Numbered from the stretch's first letter, positions 19,368-28,845 are shown. The stretch is DNA of 49,188 nt from an uncultured Alphaproteobacteria bacterium (GCA_943788635.1 CALSRA010000031.1:1-49188), one strand, 5' to 3'. The notes: generated by a model from the letters alone, not told the origin. Numbers and translations are program-made.

Positions 19368-20387
19368 ATGTTTCTGAAGAATCTCTGGTATTTCGCATTG
19401 CCGGGCCATGCGCTGAAACGCGGCGCCATGACCGCCAGGAAGCTGCTGGGCGAACCGGTGCTGGTTGCGCGTGACGATACGGGGGCGCCCTTCGCGATCC
19501 GCGATATCTGTCCACATCGCGGCATTCCGTTATCCTGCGGTTCGTTCGACGGCAAGGAAGTCGAATGCTGTTACCATGGCTGGCGCTTTGGCGGCGACGG
19601 GCGATGCACGGCCATCCCCTCGCTGGTACCGGATCAGAAGTTCAATATCGACCGGGTGAAGGTGCAGACCTACCCTTGCCGAGAAGTGCAGGGCAATATC
19701 TGGGTCTTTTTCGGCGATGACGGCGTTGATCCGGGTGACCCGCCCATCGTGCCGGAACTTGGCGACCGGGTGCCGGGCCTGAGCGAAACCATAGAATTTC
19801 CGTGCCATATTGACCACGCGGTCGTTGGGCTGATGGACCCGGCGCACGGGCCGTTCGTGCATCAATCCTGGTGGTGGCGGTCGCGGCGGTCCATCCACGA
19901 AAAATCCAAGGCCTTCGGCCCGTCGCCGCGCGGTTTTACCATGCTGCGGCATCCACCTTCCTCGAACTCAGCGGCGTATAAATTGCTGGGTGGCGACATG
20001 ACGACGGAAATTTCGTTTCAGCTTCCCGGCGTGCGCATCGAACACATCCGCGCCGGCAAACATGTGTTGTGCAATCTGACGGCGGTAACCCCGGTCAGTG
20101 AGAACGAAACCGTGGTGAACAATGCAATTTACTGGACGCAGCCCTGGCTGACGCCCCTGAAACCGTTGCTGGCGCCCTTTGCTCGCGCCTTCCTGAAGCA
20201 GGATCGCGACGTGGTTGTCCAGCAGCAGAAGGGGTTGCGCTACGATCCGAATCTGATGCTGATCAATGACGCCGATATGCAGGCGAAATGGTATTATCGG
20301 CTGAAGGAGGAATGGCGCCGCGCGATGGAAGAAGGGCGTGCGTTTGAAAACCCGGTTACCGCCCAGGAATTGCGGTGGCGGAGCTGA
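19368..20387 (+). CDS. Rieske [2Fe-2S] aromatic ring-hydroxylating oxygenase-like protein
   Basis: A 339-residue Rieske non-heme iron oxygenase alpha-subunit-like protein. The Rieske cluster ligands are C48 and H50 (CPHRG) and C67 and H70 (CCYHGW). The mononuclear iron site is seen in LMDPAHGPFVH. GGAG precedes the ATG. No ferredoxin or reductase gene is adjacent, so electrons must come from elsewhere. The substrate cannot be read; related proteins act on aromatic rings, sterols or quaternary amines. It ends 16 bases from the convergent orphan gene at 20404. Confidence 0.88.
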   Translation: MFLKNLWYFALPGHALKRGAMTARKLLGEPVLVARDDTGAPFAIRDICPHRGIPLSCGSFDGKEVECCYHGWRFGGDGRCTAIPSLVPDQKFNIDRVKVQTYPCREVQGNIWVFFGDDGVDPGDPPIVPELGDRVPGLSETIEFPCHIDHAVVGLMDPAHGPFVHQSWWWRSRRSIHEKSKAFGPSPRGFTMLRHPPSSNSAAYKLLGGDMTTEISFQLPGVRIEHIRAGKHVLCNLTAVTPVSENETVVNNAIYWTQPWLTPLKPLLAPFARAFLKQDRDVVVQQQKGLRYDPNLMLINDADMQAKWYYRLKEEWRRAMEEGRAFENPVTAQELRWRS

Positions 20388-20403
20388 GCCGCCCCAACCA
20401 GAC

Positions 20404-21480
20404 CTAGTCCGACATTTTCGGCGCAGAAGCTTCGATCTGTGATATCCGGTCCATGCCCTGCATCATGTCGGACATAACGAAATCCCCGCGCCGGACGATG
20501 CCGCCGCCATTGGCGAATTTTTCGGACCAGCTGTTCATTTTCACCGACAATCCGCATAACACGCCGCCGACGGTGACATGATGACTGTGGATCATCTTCT
20601 TGATCTTGGCGAAAGATTCCGCGGTGATGTTGTCCCACATGGATTCGGAATGGCGCTCGAAACTTTCAAACCGGCCCGTGATGGACGTTGTGATGTCTGT
20701 AAGCTGGCCGTTGATTGAATCGATACTGTTCATCAGACGCTTGTCACTGCGCATCTGCATGTTGTCTTTCAGTTCTTCGGTCGCTTCGGAATACAGCATG
20801 ACCTGGGGAATCAGTTCGTCCAGGCAGTCCTTGTAATAGGCGAGCGACAGGAAGACGTCGCCGTAATCTTCCAGGAACTTTGGAACCTCGGTCAGTTCGA
20901 TCTTCAGTTTCTCAGCCATAATCTTCAGGTTCTTCAGCGCATCGCCCTTGTCCGGCGATGCAAACATGGCGATCAGTTCGCTGACATCCTTGATGACTGA
21001 ATCTGTATCGCCGTAGATCTGGCGGATCAGCGGCATCGTGAAGGACTTCATGTAAACGGTGAGCTGCGCCCGCTTTGTCGGCGACAGCGCCAAAGTGCTT
21101 GAATTGTCGACGTCGATGCCCAGTTTGCGCAACTGAATACGCAAGGTGTACACGTCGTAACTGTGCAGTCGGCTTAGCGACGACAGGACGAGCTCATCGG
21201 GATGCTGGGCATCCGCCGGCCAGTTGAACGCGGCGCCGAGTTCAGGAATTTCAATCTGCCCACTGCCGGTTTCGGCGTCGCGAAACAGTTCAATGACGCT
21301 GTCCAGACGGACATTCTTGATCATCCTTGCGCGTTTAAGGCCGGGTGTTTCAAGCGGAATCATATGCAGCGGCAAGACATAGAGGGAGTCGATATCCTGC
21401 TCTTCTTCGGCGGTTAACGGGCGCGACTCCTCCGCCTGTGCCGATGTCTTGTCTGCTTTTTCCAACGCTTCTGTGGCCAT
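20404..21480 (-). CDS. Uncharacterised protein, tandem paralog A (third in the row)
   Basis: A 358-residue soluble, mostly helical protein of a family I do not recognise. It is a clear paralog of the next two genes. Shared blocks include LPLHMIPLETPGLKRAR then KNVRLDSVIELF, GSGQIEIPELG, YTLRIQLRKLGID, EVPKFLEDYGDVFLSLAYY, KDCLDELIPQ, GGVLCGLSVKMNSW and FVMSDMMQGMD. No signal peptide or membrane helix is evident. ATG 21480 is supported by GGAAAG five bases upstream. It is the most divergent in its middle part (RSDKRLMNSIDSINGQLTDIT). It lies 164 bases downstream of paralog B, enough for its own promoter. Function unknown. Confidence 0.8.
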   Translation of the reverse strand: MATEALEKADKTSAQAEESRPLTAEEEQDIDSLYVLPLHMIPLETPGLKRARMIKNVRLDSVIELFRDAETGSGQIEIPELGAAFNWPADAQHPDELVLSSLSRLHSYDVYTLRIQLRKLGIDVDNSSTLALSPTKRAQLTVYMKSFTMPLIRQIYGDTDSVIKDVSELIAMFASPDKGDALKNLKIMAEKLKIELTEVPKFLEDYGDVFLSLAYYKDCLDELIPQVMLYSEATEELKDNMQMRSDKRLMNSIDSINGQLTDITTSITGRFESFERHSESMWDNITAESFAKIKKMIHSHHVTVGGVLCGLSVKMNSWSEKFANGGGIVRRGDFVMSDMMQGMDRISQIEASAPKMSD

Positions 21481-21644
21481 AGTTCTTTCCAAATGCCCGT
21501 GTCGTCGGCGATCTTTTGCCGCCGTTACGCGGTTAAATATCGCCGGGAATAGTTCAAAAGTCGTTAAAGGGACTGGATTGCGCGTTTGGAAAGGCGCGCA
21601 TTGGTGGGGAATTTTGCCTATTGCGTGTTGTCATGGCACCGCGA

Positions 21645-22754
21645 TCAGGATGCGGCTGGTGTTTTGAGCAGCATTTCAGATATTCCAGACTTGTCCGGGT
21701 CGTTTTCATCGATCCGGCCGATCAGGTCGAGGCCCTGGACCATATCGGACATAATGAACTCCGCCCGGCGGACAACGCCGCTTCCGGGTTTGAATTTATT
21801 CTCCCAACCACTCATTTTCACCGTGAGACCGCACAGGATGCCGCCGATGGCGACATGGTCGCGCTGGATTGACTCCTTGATCCGGTTGAACGATACGGCC
21901 GAAAGGTCCTCCCACATGGCTGCGGAATTCTGGTCAAATTCGGTGAACCGGTTCAGAACGGATTGCGTCAGGTTTGAAACAACCTCACAGATTATTTCGA
22001 TGCAATGCATCAGGCGCCGGTAATTGCGCAGCTGCTGATTTTTTTTGATATCGGCCATCGATTCCTCAAAGGCCAGGATTTGCGGGATAATCGTGTCCAG
22101 GCAATCCCGGTAATACGCGAGCGACATATAGACATCGCCGAACTCTTCCAGGAATTTCGGCACATCCCGCAGCCCGATACCCAGACGAGCCGCAATATGT
22201 TGCAGGTTTTTAAGGGCTTCCTGCTTGTCCGGTGCGGAAAACATCCCGATCAACGCGCCGACAGAGTCGATCTGCCTGTCTGAATTGCCATATACATGTT
22301 CGAGAAGCGGTTTTGTAAAAACCGTCATGTATAGCGTCAGTTCTTCCGCCTTCGCGCCCGACAGTTTCAGCGCTTCGGAAGAATCGGTATTGATACCGTG
22401 CTTGCGCAACTGGACGCGCAGCGAATACACGTCAAAACTCGGCAGCTTCGCCAGCGACCGCACCAAACGCTCATCTTTGTTGCCGTGTTCCTTGGGCCAA
22501 TCGAATGCCGTGCCCAGCGCGTTGGGCGCGATTTGCCCGCTGCCGGTGGAGTCGCCGCCGAAAAGCTCGATCATGCTTTCAAGTTTGATGTTTTTGACCA
22601 GCCGCGCCCGTTTCAGCGCCGGTGTCCGGATGGGCAGAACACCGAGCGGCAGAATATGCATTGTATCCATCTCAAGTTCGGTGGCCGCGTCTTCAGGAAG
22701 AACGAGGTCTTCGCCAAGAGAATGATCGTCTGATACTTGATGTCCGGTCGTCAT
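21645..22754 (-). CDS. Uncharacterised protein, tandem paralog B (middle)
   Basis: A 369-residue member of the same unknown family. It has an acidic N-terminal tail of about 30 residues before MHILPLGVLPIRTP, then the conserved blocks LKRARLVKNIKLESMIELF, GSGQIAPNALG, YSLRVQLRKHGI, DVPKFLEEFGDVYMSLAYY, RDCLDTIIPQ, AIGGILCGLTVKMSGW and FIMSDMVQGLD. AAGGA lies about six bases before the ATG. Two cysteines are shared by all three copies (in the DCLD and the C-GL-VKM blocks). No catalytic motif is recognisable. Confidence 0.8.
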   Translation of the reverse strand: MTTGHQVSDDHSLGEDLVLPEDAATELEMDTMHILPLGVLPIRTPALKRARLVKNIKLESMIELFGGDSTGSGQIAPNALGTAFDWPKEHGNKDERLVRSLAKLPSFDVYSLRVQLRKHGINTDSSEALKLSGAKAEELTLYMTVFTKPLLEHVYGNSDRQIDSVGALIGMFSAPDKQEALKNLQHIAARLGIGLRDVPKFLEEFGDVYMSLAYYRDCLDTIIPQILAFEESMADIKKNQQLRNYRRLMHCIEIICEVVSNLTQSVLNRFTEFDQNSAAMWEDLSAVSFNRIKESIQRDHVAIGGILCGLTVKMSGWENKFKPGSGVVRRAEFIMSDMVQGLDLIGRIDENDPDKSGISEMLLKTPAAS

Positions 22755-22907
22755 TCCGGTTCCTTGCCTATCGTGTTAACGCGTCAAGGTGGCTGAGCCT
22801 CCGACCGGGTCTGATGCTGCGATGAATTGCCGAAACCGGGCAGCAATACGGGTTAAACCGTCTCCACCTGAAATATCCTGACAACGCATTCAACCTTTTG
22901 AATTTGC

Positions 22908-23987
22908 TTATACAAAATCTTCGTCTTCATCCTTGTTGTCGATAGCGCTGATCAGGTCCATGCCCTGCATCATGTCGGACATGACGAAGTTGGCGCGTCG
23001 CATCAGGCTGCCGCCGGTACCGAATTTTTCCTGCCAGCCATTCATCTTGACCGACAATCCGCACATGACCGCGCCGATAGCGACGTGATCGTTCTGAATC
23101 TCTTTTTTGACCTTGGCGAAATTCTCCGCGTTGATGTTTTCCCACAGCGAGCGGGAATGACTGTCGAAACTGTTGAACCGGTTCAGGACCGATTGCGTGA
23201 CATTCGAAACCTTGTCGCAAATATGCTGGATGCTATGGGTCAGGCGCCGATCATTTCGAAGCTGATGATTCCGCATCAGATCGTTCATTGATTCTTCGAA
23301 TGAGAGGATCTGCGGTACAAGCGCGTCCAGGCAATCCTTGAAATAGGCCAGCGACAGATAAATATCGCCGTAATCCTCAAGAAACTTGGGAACTTCACGC
23401 AGCGAGATATTCAGCTTGTCCGCCATATGGCGCAGATTCTTGAGCGCCTCATCCTTTTTCGGCGTTGTGAACATCCCGATAAGCTCACTCATATTCGAGA
23501 TATTGACTTCCGACTGACCGTAAATCCGCATGATGAGCGGTTGCGTGAACTCCTTCATGCAAAGGGTCAGTTCCGTCATTTTCTCCGGCGACAGGCGCAG
23601 CGAATCGTATGATTCGATATCGATCCGCATTTCCCGCAGCTGGATGCGCAAGGTATAGATATCGAAACTCTTCATCCGCGACAGCAAGGCCAGCAGCCGC
23701 TCATCGGGGTGTTTCGTGCCGGAAGGCCAGTTGAAAATACCGCCCAGGTCGTTGGTATCCACCTGTCCGCTGCCCGAATGTTTGTCGTTGAACAGTTCGA
23801 TAACGCTTTCGAGCCGGACATTCTTTACCAGTCGGGCGCGTTTCAGGCTGGGTGTCTTCAGGGGCAACTGATTGAGCGGGAGGATATGGAGCGAATCCAT
23901 ATCGAACCGGTGATTGACATCCTCCAAATCAATAAAGTCGTCTGTTGGGGCCTCCTCCGCCTCGGGCTTGGTATCCTGTAGCGCCAT
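22908..23987 (-). CDS. Uncharacterised protein, tandem paralog C (first in the row)
   Basis: A 359-residue member of the same family and the first transcribed of the three. An acidic N-terminal tail (PEAEEAPTDDFIDLEDV) precedes LHILPLNQLPLKTPSLKRAR. The other shared blocks are present: VRLESVIELF, GSGQVDTNDLG, YTLRIQLREMRID, EVPKFLEDYGDIYLSLAYF, KDCLDALVPQ, VMCGLSVKMNGW and FVMSDMMQGMD. GGAG precedes the ATG. It appears closest to paralog B in the LRNDRRL and VSNVTQSVLNRF stretch. It is separated by 172 bases from the upstream universal stress gene on the same strand. Confidence 0.8.
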   Translation of the reverse strand: MALQDTKPEAEEAPTDDFIDLEDVNHRFDMDSLHILPLNQLPLKTPSLKRARLVKNVRLESVIELFNDKHSGSGQVDTNDLGGIFNWPSGTKHPDERLLALLSRMKSFDIYTLRIQLREMRIDIESYDSLRLSPEKMTELTLCMKEFTQPLIMRIYGQSEVNISNMSELIGMFTTPKKDEALKNLRHMADKLNISLREVPKFLEDYGDIYLSLAYFKDCLDALVPQILSFEESMNDLMRNHQLRNDRRLTHSIQHICDKVSNVTQSVLNRFNSFDSHSRSLWENINAENFAKVKKEIQNDHVAIGAVMCGLSVKMNGWQEKFGTGGSLMRRANFVMSDMMQGMDLISAIDNKDEDEDFV

Positions 23988-24172
23988 CCGCTGTCTCCAA
24001 CCTTCTGGTAACGAACGCGAAAACGCTTTCTATGAGCATTTCCCGCAAGACGTCTACCCTAGGCGCGAATGATTAATAGCGGCTTTCCCGATAGCCTTAA
24101 CATACAATTAATTAGTGTGGCCTGTTCGAAGTATACAAGCGAAAGATTGTCGGTGGCATGCCTTGCAGCCGA

Positions 24173-25000
24173 TCAATGGGAGAGCATGACAGGAACGGTC
24201 AGGTGGTCGAGAATTTGCCGCGTCATCCCGCCCAGAATGATTTCCCGCATCCGGGAGTGGCCATATGCCCCCATGACAATCAGGTCGGTGCCGTTATCCG
24301 CGACATAATTCAGCAGCACGTCGCTGGCATCAATCATGGCTGCGACGGACCGGTGTGACGTGGCCTTGATGTTGTGCCGCGCCAGATGATGCGTAATGTC
24401 GGCCCCGGGTTCATCGCCGATCCCTTCAGGCTGTATGGACAGGACGTCAACCTGTCCGGCACGTTCCAGAATCGACATGGAATCGCCCACAGCACGGGCC
24501 GCTTCCCGACTGCCGTTCCAGGCAACGACAACTTTTTCGCCGATCGGGCAGGGGGTGCCGGCAAAGGGGATGACCAGAATGGGCCTGCCGGCCTGTAAAA
24601 CCAGTTCATGGGCGATCGTCATTTCGCCATTGGGTGTATTGGGCGGGGATGACTGACCCACGATGGTCAGGTCGGAATAGCGGGCCATCAGTGACAGGAT
24701 CTCAACCGGGTCGCCCTGCGTCGACAGCCAGTCGATGCGCTCGGCCCAGCCTGCGCGTTGCGCGGCTGTTTCGAAATGTTCATGCGCCTTCGCCGCCCGC
24801 GCCCGGTGCTGTGCCCTGATATCCTGCAGGACATTCTCGGGAATTTCCGGCGCCGCATAGGTGGGCAGATCAATGGTAGGTGCGACAGCGATTCCCGTCA
24901 GATGTGCATCATGCCGCATCGCCAGATCCAGCGCCGCGCTGACCCGCCGTTTTGATTGATCCGAATCGGTAACGTGAACAAGAATATTCTTGAGTGCCAT
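24173..25000 (-). CDS. Universal stress protein with two UspA domains
   Basis: A 275-residue cytosolic protein with two Usp folds. The first is residues ~3-145 (NILVHVTDSDQSKRR to PILVIPF), the second ~150-275. The C-terminal ATP-binding loop is visible as MGAYGHSRMREIILGGMTR, the G-2x-G-9x-G type. The first domain has QSSPPNTPNG at the same place and probably does not bind ATP. Tandem Usp proteins answer starvation and oxidative stress. It is upstream of paralog C on the same strand, with a 185-base gap, so co-transcription is possible but not shown. Confidence 0.9.
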   Translation of the reverse strand: MALKNILVHVTDSDQSKRRVSAALDLAMRHDAHLTGIAVAPTIDLPTYAAPEIPENVLQDIRAQHRARAAKAHEHFETAAQRAGWAERIDWLSTQGDPVEILSLMARYSDLTIVGQSSPPNTPNGEMTIAHELVLQAGRPILVIPFAGTPCPIGEKVVVAWNGSREAARAVGDSMSILERAGQVDVLSIQPEGIGDEPGADITHHLARHNIKATSHRSVAAMIDASDVLLNYVADNGTDLIVMGAYGHSRMREIILGGMTRQILDHLTVPVMLSH

Positions 25001-25117
25001 GATGTCCCCCGGGGGTTAGCGATCTGATTGCCGCAATGTTAGCGGCAGCAGTCACTTCGGGCGTTGATGCATGTCATGGCTCGCGGCCCCGGTCGCGCCC
25101 GGCGGCAGCGTGGGTTC

Positions 25118-25948
25118 TCAGCGGGGGCGGTCGCCCGAAACCGTTACCCGGTAGCCATGCCGGGTCTGCGGGAAATAGTCCCACAAGGCCCTATGCTGGG
25201 TGCAGCGATTGTCCCAGAAGGCGATGGATTTCGGCTGCCAGTGGAACCGACAGTGGAATTCGGGCGTTTCGGTATGCCGGTACAGAAATTCCAGCAACGC
25301 CTTGCCTTCGGCTTTCTTCAATTCCTCAATTCCGGTTGTGAAGTTCGCATTCACGAAAAGCGCCTTGCGGCCGGTTTCCGGATGGGTGCGAACGACCGGA
25401 TGAATCGATTCCGGATAGGCATCGACACCATCGCGCATCTTGCCGCTATTGCCCAACCGTCCGCGATGGACATGCCGTGATTCATGTTTTGCATGCAGCC
25501 CGTCCAGCAATGCTTTCATGGGTTCCGACAATGCGTCATAGGCGGCGTACATATTCGCGAACATCGTATCGCCGCCGGGGCTGGGTACCTCGTGCAGGTG
25601 CAGGATACTGCCCATCGGCGGTTCCGCGTCGCAGGTAACATCCGAGTGCCAGTTTTCGCCGGCGATCGTCTTTGAATTTTCATCGGCGTGGATGACGAGA
25701 ATTTCCGGATGCCCTTCCGGGGGTGGTGAGGTCGGGTGGATATGCAGCTCCCCGAAACGGCGGCCGAATGCCTTGTGCTGGTCCCAGTCGATATCCTGAT
25801 CGCGGAAGAATATGACCTGATGGTCCAGCAGCGCCTGGTGAATTTCGGCATAGGCCTGGTTGCCCAATGGCTGCCGCAGGTCTACGCCGGAAATTTCCGC
25901 GCCCAGTACCGGGCTTATCGGTGCCACCGTGATGGTTTCATAGGTCAT
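25118..25948 (-). CDS. TauD/TfdA family Fe(II)/2-oxoglutarate dioxygenase
   Basis: A 276-residue member of the taurine dioxygenase family. The iron ligands are H101 and D103 (NWHSDVT) and H252 (TQHRALWDY), and the 2-oxoglutarate arginine is R267 (RHGYRVTV). The family oxidises sulfonates, aryloxyacetates, quaternary amines and similar compounds; the substrate is unknown here. It is divergent from a second TauD gene across a 139-base spacer, so the two may share regulation. Confidence 0.9.
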   Translation of the reverse strand: MTYETITVAPISPVLGAEISGVDLRQPLGNQAYAEIHQALLDHQVIFFRDQDIDWDQHKAFGRRFGELHIHPTSPPPEGHPEILVIHADENSKTIAGENWHSDVTCDAEPPMGSILHLHEVPSPGGDTMFANMYAAYDALSEPMKALLDGLHAKHESRHVHRGRLGNSGKMRDGVDAYPESIHPVVRTHPETGRKALFVNANFTTGIEELKKAEGKALLEFLYRHTETPEFHCRFHWQPKSIAFWDNRCTQHRALWDYFPQTRHGYRVTVSGDRPR

Positions 25949-26087
25949 GTTTCGCGCTCCCTGTTCCCGTGCCGGTGGAAACGATAGCGCCTCTTGTCAG
26001 TTATGGCGACTCCCGGTCCCGGTTTGCGCGTCGCCGAAACATTGGCTAGCCTGCTTTCAGCTTATTCGATCAACCGGGAGGAATGCC

Positions 26088-26987
26088 ATGGTCCAGACCC
26101 ATAGCGAAATGCAGGCTGGCGCCGCCGTTTCCGGTATGCCGGGTGGCATGTCGGTTCGGCGGATTGCGGAAATCGGCGGCGCGGAAATTTCCGGCGTCGA
26201 CCTGTCGCAGCCGTTAAGTCCTGAAACGCGGGACGCGATCTACGCGGCCTTCCTGGAACATTTCATCATCGTTTTTCATGATCAGGACCTTGACCCTGCT
26301 GCGCAGGAAGCATTTTCGCGAAATTTCGGCGACCTGGAAGGCAATGTCCGGCGGCTGGCACCCGGCAAGCTGGCGCCGCTGGTCAATCTGGTTACCAACA
26401 TGGATGACAGCGGCAACCCGACCGAAACACCCCCGACCCACGGTAATTATTTCTGGCACACGGACAAATCCTATCGGCCGGCTCCGTCACTGGCGACGAT
26501 CCTGCACGCGAAGCTAGTGCCGTCATCGGGCGGTGATACGCAGTTCGCCAATACCGGCATGGCCTATGACGCGCTGCCCGAAGAAACCAGGCAGCGCATC
26601 GCGGATCTGAAGGTCGTGCACAGCTGGGAAGCCAGCCGCCGGAACACCGGCAATGTGCCCGCCACGGCGGAGGAAATCGCCGACAGCCCGCCGGTGACCC
26701 ATCCGCTGGTCCGCACCCATCCCGATACCGGGCGCAAGGTGCTGTATATGGGCACCCATACCTCGCATATCGAAGGCATGGATTACGAAGAAGGCCGCGC
26801 CCTGCTGCGCGAATTGCTGGAGTTTGCCGAACAGCCGCAATTCGTGTTCGACCATCAATGGCGGCCCGGCGATGTGGTGATGTGGGACAATCGCACCCTG
26901 CTGCACCGCGCCGTTCGCAATTACGACATGAAACTGGAAAAGCGCCTGCTCCACCGCACGGTGGTCAAGGGAACTGTACCGGTCTGA
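26088..26987 (+). CDS. TauD/TfdA family Fe(II)/2-oxoglutarate dioxygenase
   Basis: A second, distinct TauD-type dioxygenase of 299 residues. The metal ligands are H124 and D126 (YFWHTDKSYR) with the distal histidine in NRTLLHRAVRNYD and the arginine in KRLLHRTVV. ATG 26088 is chosen because GGGAGGA lies 5 bases upstream; the longer open frame to 25947 runs into the divergent promoter region. It has an N-terminal tail of about 20 residues absent from its neighbour at 25118. Substrate unknown. Confidence 0.9.
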   Translation: MVQTHSEMQAGAAVSGMPGGMSVRRIAEIGGAEISGVDLSQPLSPETRDAIYAAFLEHFIIVFHDQDLDPAAQEAFSRNFGDLEGNVRRLAPGKLAPLVNLVTNMDDSGNPTETPPTHGNYFWHTDKSYRPAPSLATILHAKLVPSSGGDTQFANTGMAYDALPEETRQRIADLKVVHSWEASRRNTGNVPATAEEIADSPPVTHPLVRTHPDTGRKVLYMGTHTSHIEGMDYEEGRALLRELLEFAEQPQFVFDHQWRPGDVVMWDNRTLLHRAVRNYDMKLEKRLLHRTVVKGTVPV

Positions 26988-27008
26988 GCGTTTCGCGGGT
27001 TTTCGGAT

Positions 27009-27566
27009 ATGGGCGTTCTGATTGCCTTCCTGCGCGGTATCAATGTCGGTGGCCATCGCAAGATTCGCATGGCCGACCTGAAACAGGTGCATGCAGGAAT
27101 GGGCCACACGAAAGTGGTTACCTATCTGCAATCCGGAAATGTTATCTTTGAATGCGATGAATCCGCCCGGCCGGTTCTGATCCGGGAAATCGAGGATGCG
27201 TATGAAAGCAATCTCGGCGTACGGCCAACCGTCATCCTGCGCAGCCCAGCCGAATTGAGGGTTACTGCCGCTGCATGCCCTTTTTCCCTAACGCCGCACC
27301 GGGAAGCAAAATTCCTGCATGCGGTGCTGCTGTCCGGCCGACCGGCGCCGGAAGCGGTCGAAAGCCTGTTGGCGCATGACGGGCCGGAAGAGAAGCAGGT
27401 CGTCAATGATGCCCTTTACATCTACTGCACGCAGGGTTCGGGTAATACAAAACTGACCCTGCCCCTGATCGAAAGGCGGTTGGGCGTTAATGGAACCGCC
27501 CGTAACTGGAATACGGTCACAAAACTACTGGAATTGACGAACCCTCAGGCCGGGGCTCAATCGTGA
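27009..27566 (+). CDS. DUF1697 domain-containing protein
   Basis: A 185-residue protein with the DUF1697 opening VLIAFLRGINVGGHRKIRM and the block VVTYLQSGNVIF. The family is widespread and has no established function. It follows the TauD gene by 21 bases on the same strand. Its TGA overlaps a GTG start for the next gene (GTGA), so these two are probably coupled. Confidence 0.88.
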   Translation: MGVLIAFLRGINVGGHRKIRMADLKQVHAGMGHTKVVTYLQSGNVIFECDESARPVLIREIEDAYESNLGVRPTVILRSPAELRVTAAACPFSLTPHREAKFLHAVLLSGRPAPEAVESLLAHDGPEEKQVVNDALYIYCTQGSGNTKLTLPLIERRLGVNGTARNWNTVTKLLELTNPQAGAQS

Positions 27567-27997
27567 GTCTTTTGCATGGTTTGTCGGTGATGTCTGATAT
27601 GGAAGCGACACTACAAAACCTGATTCGGGCCCGGTCGCTCACCCTGCGCCTCTGTGACCCTGAAATGGTGCCGGGTCCATATCCGTATATTGATATTGGT
27701 CGGGGAGCGGCCGCACTCCGTATACCGATGCCGTGGAAACCCGAAGGTCTCCGCCAGGACCCGGTCGAGTTGCTGTATGTCGCGATGGTGACAATCCAGT
27801 TTTATGACGAATGTGATGATTTTCTTGAATGGTGCGATGAACACGAACTCGATCCCTCAAACCGTCGGGCGCTGGATGATTTTCAGGCCCTGGGGGCCGA
27901 TATCATCCGTTTGTCCGATATGATCGGTGATTCGATGTTTGTGGAAATCAGGCAAAACATCGCCATGGGGCAGGCCATAGGTAAAGCCGCAAGTTAA
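27563..27997 (+). CDS. Hypothetical protein
   Basis: A 144-residue protein that I do not recognise. It is soluble, acidic (DECDDFLEWCDEHELD) and has no clear motif. The GTG at 27563 overlaps the upstream stop. The ATG at 27590 (MSDMEATLQ) is an alternative start. It is followed by the remnant of a GMC gene start at 28005. Confidence 0.55.
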   Translation: MSLLHGLSVMSDMEATLQNLIRARSLTLRLCDPEMVPGPYPYIDIGRGAAALRIPMPWKPEGLRQDPVELLYVAMVTIQFYDECDDFLEWCDEHELDPSNRRALDDFQALGADIIRLSDMIGDSMFVEIRQNIAMGQAIGKAAS

Positions 27998-28004
27998 CGA
28001 CGGT

Positions 28005-28062
28005 AAAAGGCAGGGGACAGGTATGGGTACATTCGATTCCGCCGTCATCGCCGCTGGCTGTT
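28005..28062 (+). pseudogene. Remnant matching the leader and start of the GMC oxidoreductase gene
   Basis: About 50 bases here closely match 29022-29073, covering the leader AAAAGGCA-GGGACAGG, the ATG and the first codons. The short frame from ATG 28023 reads MGTFDSAVIAAG against [12 protein letters not shown] in the real gene, then diverges and stops at 28112, giving 29 residues. It looks like the surviving 5' end of a duplicated or deleted GMC gene. It overlaps the tauE start. Confidence 0.5.
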
Positions 28063-28098
28063 TCCAGCGCCCGACGCTGATGTGCCAGACCGTGCCGC

Positions 28099-28845
28099 AT
28101 GTCACCCCTTGAAATTGGCCTGCTCTCCGCCGCCGCGTTCTGTACCTCGGCATTAACGGCGGTCGTCGGTGCCGGTGGCGGAACAGCCTTGATTGCTATC
28201 ATGCTGCAAATCATGACGCCCGCGGCGGCAATCCCCGTGCATGGCGCGGTCCAGCTTGCCTCCAACACAACACGGGTGTGGTTGCTGTGGAAACATATGT
28301 CGTGGCCGATCATCATGCGGTTCGCCGCGCTGATGCCGCTGGGCGTCTGGCTGGGGCTCGAACTGTTCCAGGGGCTGCCGACACAAGTCATTCAGATTCT
28401 GATTGGCTGTTTTGTGCTGATCTCTCTGGGCACCCGGCAAATTGCGAAATTCAGAAACGCGGATCTTCCGCTATGGGCATTCGTGCCGATTGGGTTTGTA
28501 ACGGGTGTTCTGAATATGATCGTCGGGGTGATCGCGCCGGTCCTTGGTGTTCTGGTGATCCGCAGTGATCTTTCAAAAGAAAGCATCGTCGGAACCCTTG
28601 GGTTCTTTGGTTTTATCGGGAACCTCCTGAAGATTGCCGGGTTCACGCTGATCGGCTTCAGTTTCGCAGAATACGGCGTGACGATGCTGTGCATGATTCC
28701 GGCAGCCGTGATCGGCACCAGGGTCGGCCGCGCTGTCCTGAGCAAACTGGACGAACGCTACTTTCTGCTCGCCTTCCGGATTGTGCTGGCCGCCCTTGCT
28801 TTGAAATTGATCGTCTATGACGGGCTTGTCGGTATCTATGCCTGA
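28099..28845 (+). CDS. TauE/SafE family membrane transporter (TSUP)
   Basis: A 248-residue inner-membrane protein with about eight predicted helices of the TSUP/TauE fold. The block VVGAGGGTALIAIMLQ near residue 15 and its partial repeat GFVTGVLNMIVGVIAPVLGVL near 135 are the internal duplication typical of the family. Members export or take up sulfite, sulfoacetate or other small anions. Two TauD-type dioxygenases upstream make a sulfur-compound role attractive, but this is only context. Confidence 0.86.
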   Translation: MSPLEIGLLSAAAFCTSALTAVVGAGGGTALIAIMLQIMTPAAAIPVHGAVQLASNTTRVWLLWKHMSWPIIMRFAALMPLGVWLGLELFQGLPTQVIQILIGCFVLISLGTRQIAKFRNADLPLWAFVPIGFVTGVLNMIVGVIAPVLGVLVIRSDLSKESIVGTLGFFGFIGNLLKIAGFTLIGFSFAEYGVTMLCMIPAAVIGTRVGRAVLSKLDERYFLLAFRIVLAALALKLIVYDGLVGIYA

